From positions 3,225,501 to 3,289,500 of the forward strand of contig NZ_OU957226.1 of NCBI RefSeq assembly GCF_918731615.1: a stretch of DNA of 64,000 nucleotides. Reading direction: 5' to 3'. Within the stretch, counting starts at the first letter, position 1. Every line of letters starts with the position of its first letter. The notes beneath the pieces were generated by a model. That model was not told where the DNA came from. It was given only the letters and a program-made list of their open reading frames with translations, and made no database searches. The translations under genes and the position numbers were made by a program. Of the stretch, positions 59,820-64,000 are shown in pieces. The DNA comes from Flavobacterium sp. CECT 9288. Its GTDB lineage: Bacteria; Bacteroidota; Bacteroidia; Flavobacteriales; Flavobacteriaceae.

Positions 59820-61450
59820 TATTTACTTGCTTGTTTTAATTCGACTGTATTTAAAACCCGTTCCGAAATTTCATTTCCATAAGAATCTCCTTCTTCATGA
59901 AAAATTAAAATTTGTTGCAAACCGCCTTCTTGACTAAACAATAGTGCCTCATAATACATTCGTGCTGTAGTTTTGTTTTGGCTGTCTAGTTGAGAAAAAG
60001 TTCCGTAGGCTTTTAATCCTTTTACACCTTCTGGCGTTTCAAATTCTTCTTGTTTGACAATCATGTTTTGTGCTCCTTGTGCTTCTAAAGATTGTAAAGC
60101 ACCGTCCATTGATTTGGCCAAGTCAATTTGAGTTTCGGCCTTATATTTTAAAGTAGAAACCATCACATAGAAACGATCTACAATGCTACCATAACCAAAA
60201 GATTGCATTTCTTTGATCAATGCCATTCCGTTTTTAGGAAGCGTTTTGGTAAGGTCTACACGTTTTAAAACCTTTGGAGTTTCAATGATAATACCTGGAT
60301 TTCCGTATTCACTTTTCACCCATTCGCCCTCTAATAATTCCTTAGTAGGGTGACCCATAATGTTGTCTTTCACAAAATCAAAACCTCTAGTTGCAATAAA
60401 ATAAGCGGTCACAGCTGTTACAAGAAAAACAACACTTGCAATAGCGGTTTGAATGCGTTTTTTTCTTTGCTTGCGTAATTGTAATTCAATTTGTTTTTGT
60501 TTTTGAGCTTCGTTTAAAAGTAATTCTTCTTCAAGCGGAACCTCAACTGGAATTGATTTATCTAACGTTAAAATAACTTTTTGAATTTTGTTGCGATCCT
60601 CCGTTATTTCAAAATCAAGAGGTTTTGATTTGGCAAATTTTACTAAATCGGCTTGTTTTAAAACACGCTCCAGATTTTCAATAATTTCCTTTGAAAGTGT
60701 CATTTTCCTTTTGACAGAAGCCGCTCTTAATCCCTGAATCAACTCAGATGTTGTGCTTTCCATGGCTGGAATTTCAATCGCTTCTTCGATATAATTTCTG
60801 GCAATATCCGTTAATTCACTATAATAAGCCTTGACTTCTCCTTTTTGCCAAAGTTCTTTTCGCTCTAAGGTGTCTAGTAATGTTGTTGCTTTTTCAATAG
60901 GAGTTTTAAAAACTTCTTCTTGTAATTTTTTCTCCTGACGCTTTTTTAGAAACCAATAAACTAAAACAGCAATCCCGGCAAGTAATAGAATTGACAAAAC
61001 ATATTTCCACCAGTTACCCATAGTCTCCTCTTCTGGAGCAATGTCTTTAATGTCATACATTTTTTGTTTTAGTGTATCCACTTGCACATTGGCAACTTCT
61101 ACTAAAAGTGAATCTGTAAGAAAGGCTTGGTTGTTGATGAAAATTTTAAACCTAGGAATAACATACCTCCCAGAATCAAACTGGGTAAGTCCGTATCTTT
61201 TTGTCAATTCATACCTACCGTCTATTTTAACGGTATCAACTGGATAAGACTGAATGACTTCTAATGCGCCAAAGTTTCTCGATTTTGGAAAAATTACTCG
61301 GCTTGACGAATCTACCGTTGTTTTTATGGACAACTTAAACTCGGCACCAATCTTATTTTTTATTGTATCAATACTTGTAACCACTTGCTTTTGTTGTGCA
61401 AAAACAGCCGTAGAAAGCAGCAATAGTAGTAGATATAAATGTTTTTTCAT
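59819..61450 (-). CDS. Bat-operon membrane protein with BatD-like N-domain
   Basis: A 543-residue protein: signal peptide (MKKHLYLLLLLLSTAVFA), a BatD-like beta domain (about 20-125: IDTIKNKIGAEFKLSIKTTV...), a membrane helix (about 150-168), a helical cytoplasmic region (DUF4381-like: IEKATTLLDTLERKELWQKGEVKAYYSELTDIARNYIEE) and, after a second helix (about 343-363), a C-terminal domain of unknown fold. The gene sits between the DUF58 gene and batA, as in other Flavobacteriaceae Bat operons. Likely anchors the VWA complex. Start and stop overlap batA by one base. Confidence 0.75.
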   Translation of the reverse strand: MKKHLYLLLLLLSTAVFAQQKQVVTSIDTIKNKIGAEFKLSIKTTVDSSSRVIFPKSRNFGALEVIQSYPVDTVKIDGRYELTKRYGLTQFDSGRYVIPRFKIFINNQAFLTDSLLVEVANVQVDTLKQKMYDIKDIAPEEETMGNWWKYVLSILLLAGIAVLVYWFLKKRQEKKLQEEVFKTPIEKATTLLDTLERKELWQKGEVKAYYSELTDIARNYIEEAIEIPAMESTTSELIQGLRAASVKRKMTLSKEIIENLERVLKQADLVKFAKSKPLDFEITEDRNKIQKVILTLDKSIPVEVPLEEELLLNEAQKQKQIELQLRKQRKKRIQTAIASVVFLVTAVTAYFIATRGFDFVKDNIMGHPTKELLEGEWVKSEYGNPGIIIETPKVLKRVDLTKTLPKNGMALIKEMQSFGYGSIVDRFYVMVSTLKYKAETQIDLAKSMDGALQSLEAQGAQNMIVKQEEFETPEGVKGLKAYGTFSQLDSQNKTTARMYYEALLFSQEGGLQQILIFHEEGDSYGNEISERVLNTVELKQASK

Positions 61451-61556
61451 GTTGTATTATTGAACCTCTTTTGATTTTTGATTGCAGGTAAACAATTTGT
61501 AATGCCCTATTTAAGCCCGAAACTTCTATTTATTTTTTATCAAAAATCTGATTTTA

Positions 61557-62420
61557 TTACCTCGATTTAAAGTAACTCAGCAACTTAGTCACATAACTTT
61601 CATCAACTCTTGTGTTCACCACACCTGAACCTGATTTACTAAACGTTTCCTTAAAATAATTTACCTTATCATGGTAGTGTTTTTCATAACTAGTACGAAC
61701 TGTTTTAGACCCTGTGTTAATCAACTCAATAGCACCTGTTTCGGCATCAAGCATAGGAACCATTCCTAAATCTGGCATTTTTTCTTCCCGAATATCATAT
61801 ACTCGTATTCCAGTAACATCATGTTTTTTGGCAGCAATTTTTAGTGTTTGTTCATAACCGTTTGCCATAAAATCAGAAATAACAAATACTATTGCTTTCT
61901 TTTTTTGAGTTCCTGATAAAAACTTTAAGGCTTGCGCTAAATCTGTTTTTTTGCTCTTTGGCTCAAACTCTATCAATTCTCTAATGATTCTTAATACATG
62001 CGACCTTCCTTTTTTTGGTGGAATATACAATTCTATTTGGTCAGAAAACAAAATTAAACCAATCTTATCATTGTTTTGAGTGGCTGAAAAAGCCATAGTT
62101 GCCGCAATCTCTGTAACAATATCTTTCTTAAATTGATTTTTAGAACCAAAACTTTCTGATCCCGAGATATCTACCATTAGCATCATGGTCAGCTCTCGTT
62201 CTTCCTCAAAAACTTTTACGTGTGCTTCATTATATCTTGCGGTTACATTCCAGTCAATTGCTCGAATGTCATCCCCATATTGGTACTGTCGCACCTCACT
62301 AAAGGTCATTCCGCGTCCTTTAAATGAGGTGTGATATTCACCCGAGAAGATGTGATCGCTCAATCTTCTGGTTTTAATTTCTATTTTTCGAACTTTTTTT
62401 AAGAGATCTTTTGTATCCAT
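61557..62420 (-). CDS. DUF58-domain protein of the Bat operon
   Basis: A 287-residue soluble protein. The DUF58 signature is YQYGDDIRAIDWNVTARY (47-64); a VWA-like fold follows with the metal site DISGS (Asp84, Ser86, Ser88) and VISDFMANGYE. Such proteins are the regular partner of MoxR ATPases. The ATG is preceded by a large perfect hairpin (62426-62501) in the spacer to moxR. Confidence 0.9.
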   Translation of the reverse strand: MDTKDLLKKVRKIEIKTRRLSDHIFSGEYHTSFKGRGMTFSEVRQYQYGDDIRAIDWNVTARYNEAHVKVFEEERELTMMLMVDISGSESFGSKNQFKKDIVTEIAATMAFSATQNNDKIGLILFSDQIELYIPPKKGRSHVLRIIRELIEFEPKSKKTDLAQALKFLSGTQKKKAIVFVISDFMANGYEQTLKIAAKKHDVTGIRVYDIREEKMPDLGMVPMLDAETGAIELINTGSKTVRTSYEKHYHDKVNYFKETFSKSGSGVVNTRVDESYVTKLLSYFKSR

Positions 62421-62425
62421 TTTTT

Positions 62426-62501
62426 TTAGTTTTCAGTCGCAGTTTTCAGTCGCAGTGTACAAGTCATATCTTGTACACTGTAACTAAAAACTGAAAACTA
62501 A
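62426..62501. repeat. Double inverted repeat between moxR and the DUF58 gene
   Basis: A perfect outer 11-bp repeat (62426-62436 with 62491-62501) encloses a perfect inner 11-bp repeat (62453-62463 with 62470-62480, 6-base loop) and the tandem word TTTCAGTCGCAG. On the minus strand no T-run follows, so it is not an ordinary terminator for moxR. Confidence 0.7.
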
Positions 62502-62504
62502 TTT

Positions 62505-63509
62505 TTAAGGTACTTCTACTTCGTTTACAATTTTATTGATGATGTCAACAGACGTAACGTTTTCTGCTTCGGCCTCATACGTAATTCCTATACGGTGGCG
62601 TAACACATCATGCACAACTGCACGAACATCTTCAGGAATAACATACCCACGGCGCTTGATAAAAGCATAACATTTTGCGGCATTCGCCAAATTGATACTT
62701 CCACGAGGAGAAGCTCCAAAACTGATTAAAGGTTTTAAATCAGCTAGTTTATATTTTTCAGGATAACGCGTTGCAAACACAATATCCAAAATGTATTTTT
62801 CAATTTTTTCATCCATGTACACCTCTCTTACGGCTTCTTGCGCACGCAAAATTTGTTCAACAGATACTACAGCATTTACTTTTTCATAGCTTCCTTTTAA
62901 GTTTTGACGAATTACAAGGCGTTCATCTTCCATCTTAGGGTAATCGATAACCGTTTTCAACATAAAACGATCCACTTGAGCCTCAGGCAATTGATACGTC
63001 CCTTCTTGTTCTACTGGATTTTGTGTTGCCAATACTAAGAAAGGTCTGTCTAGTTTAAAAGTAGTGTCACCAATGGTTACTTGCTTTTCCTGCATCGCCT
63101 CAAGTAATGCCGATTGTACTTTGGCTGGAGCACGGTTGATCTCATCTGCCAAAACAAAATTGGCAAAAATAGGACCTTTTTTTATAGAAAATTCATTTGC
63201 CTTAATGTTGTAAATCATAGTACCCACAACATCCGCAGGAAGCAAATCTGGAGTAAACTGGATTCTGCTAAAAGATCCTTGAACGGCTTGCGCCAAAGTG
63301 TTTATGGCAAGAGTCTTTGCAAGTCCAGGTACACCTTCAAGTAAAATATGACCTTGCCCTAAAAGCCCAATCAACAATCGCTCAACCATGTGTTTTTGAC
63401 CCACAATGACTTTGTTCATTTCCATAGTCAAAAGATCTATGAACGCACTCTCTCTTTCTATTTTTTCATTGATAGCTCTTATGTCTAAAGTCCCCGTATT
63501 TTCTTCCAT
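62505..63509 (-). CDS. moxR: MoxR-family AAA+ ATPase
   Basis: A 334-residue chaperone-like ATPase, first gene of the Bat operon. Walker A GVPGLAKT (59-66), Walker B FVLADEINRA (Asp122, Glu123), TQNPVEQEGTYQLPEAQVDRF (sensor 1 region) and FGASPRGSINL are typical of MoxR. Members are thought to help metal loading or assembly of VWA partners, here BatA, BatB and the DUF58 protein. A near-consensus -7 element (TCAATTTG, 63557-63564) lies 48 bases upstream. Confidence 0.95.
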   Translation of the reverse strand: MEENTGTLDIRAINEKIERESAFIDLLTMEMNKVIVGQKHMVERLLIGLLGQGHILLEGVPGLAKTLAINTLAQAVQGSFSRIQFTPDLLPADVVGTMIYNIKANEFSIKKGPIFANFVLADEINRAPAKVQSALLEAMQEKQVTIGDTTFKLDRPFLVLATQNPVEQEGTYQLPEAQVDRFMLKTVIDYPKMEDERLVIRQNLKGSYEKVNAVVSVEQILRAQEAVREVYMDEKIEKYILDIVFATRYPEKYKLADLKPLISFGASPRGSINLANAAKCYAFIKRRGYVIPEDVRAVVHDVLRHRIGITYEAEAENVTSVDIINKIVNEVEVP

Positions 63510-63721
63510 TATATCTTTTTTAAAACCTTGTATTTAATGCCTTCGTTTTGAAGCTGCAAATTGAATTTTTTTTTAGAAGTAAGATGTTAAAAAATGGTTA
63601 AAACTTCAATAAAATAGGTAATTTTAAGGACATATTGTGATACAATTTTTATATTTTTAAGAACTTTGAATATTATACTTTGATTTCAAAGTTTTGTACC
63701 TTTAAACAAAAAAAATCAACC

Positions 63722-64000
63722 ATGAGCAAAACAAAAATATCACCCATAATAGCAGGGGTCATGAATTGGGGAATTTGGGATAAAAAACTCAATACCAAAG
63801 AAATGGAAAATATGATCAATGTATGTCTTGAAAATAAAATAAGCACTTTTGACCATGCTGATATTTATGGAGATTACACCACCGAATTTGAATTTGGTAA
63901 AGCATTAGCTGCAAGTAAAATAGATAGAGAAAGAATACAACTAATCTCTAAATGTGGCATTCAAATGGTAACTGAAAACAGAAACAACACCGTTAAAAAT
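63722..64000 (+). CDS. Aldo/keto reductase, N-terminal part (runs off window)
   Basis: The first 93 codons of an NAD(P)H-dependent oxidoreductase of the aldo/keto reductase family. PIIAGVMNWGIWDKKLNTKEM, FDHADIYGDYTTEFEFGKAL (with the conserved Asp and Tyr of the catalytic tetrad in DHADIYG) and IQLISKCGI (with the catalytic Lys) identify it. The fold is a TIM barrel of about 290-320 residues; the rest lies beyond base 64000. Divergent from moxR across 212 A+T-rich bases. Confidence 0.9.
   Translation, partial: MSKTKISPIIAGVMNWGIWDKKLNTKEMENMINVCLENKISTFDHADIYGDYTTEFEFGKALAASKIDRERIQLISKCGIQMVTENRNNTVKN

Noticed and set aside
53923..63509. Novel MoxR/VWA defence-like system
   Set aside because: MoxR-VWA combinations occur in defence-like ternary systems, but gene order and domains here match the known Bat operon.

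Overview
The window looks like a chromosomal segment of a Flavobacterium-type member of the Bacteroidetes (Flavobacteriaceae). It is A+T-rich. Promoters fit the family-specific consensus TTG-N17-23-TAnnTTTG, and Shine-Dalgarno sites are mostly absent. Marker genes agree: an Oar-like TonB-dependent receptor, a PorZ-type type IX secretion protein with a C-terminal sorting domain, and a complete moxR/Bat (Bacteroides aerotolerance) operon. Most genes are housekeeping. No rRNA, tRNA, CRISPR array or intact insertion sequence was seen.

Layout. 1-7.4 kb: pyruvate kinase C-terminus, a Bax-inhibitor-like membrane protein, a LOV-like PAS protein, DNA polymerase IV, a Gcr-type membrane protein, a CYTH protein, an RlpA-like protein and a small haem-type membrane protein. 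7.4-12.7 kb: TonB-dependent receptor and glucose-6-phosphate isomerase. 12.8-18.6 kb: the operon DUF3108 / tryptophan 2,3-dioxygenase / M23 peptidase, then homogentisate dioxygenase and 4-hydroxyphenylpyruvate dioxygenase, so aromatic amino acid catabolism. A candidate small RNA with its own promoter and terminator lies between the two groups. 18.8-29.3 kb: patatin-like outer-membrane protein, uvrC, an aspartoacylase-like enzyme, 5-formyl-THF cyclo-ligase, lspA, a DksA/TraR-like protein and ileS. 29.3-32.4 kb: an accessory pocket between ileS and recO (HTH remnant, MepB, YfiT-like, YD-repeat secreted protein, coiled-coil remnant, dispersed repeat). 32.4-43.2 kb: recO, porZ, gdhA, an outer-membrane protein, a trans-sulfuration enzyme, a DUF3298-type lipoprotein, a membrane protein, two tandem DinB-fold paralogues, an ArsC/Spx-like protein and an EamA transporter. 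43.3-53.9 kb: yicC, gmk, nadD, a LysR regulator divergent from a DJ-1-like protein, yqhD-type alcohol dehydrogenase, gpsA, two tandem mini membrane proteins, pheS and cvpA. 53.9-63.5 kb: the Bat operon, read right to left from moxR to batE, with a GxxExxY gene lodged between batD and batE. The window ends inside an aldo/keto reductase.

The most unusual signal is a dispersed structured repeat present four times (near 17.4, 21.1, 32.4 and 40.8 kb). Copies share end motifs and short conserved blocks, but their internal hairpin arms differ in sequence while staying self-complementary, which suggests selection on structure. One copy has become the 5' coding end of the patatin-like gene: its border supplies the ATG and it encodes about 49 N-terminal residues. 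Other points of note are the candidate small RNA, a tandem duplication of the gmk 3' end, recurring short intergenic phrases, back-to-back divergent promoters, and active-site substitutions in the PAS and M23 proteins. All functions are inferred by reading the sequence; no database search was run.
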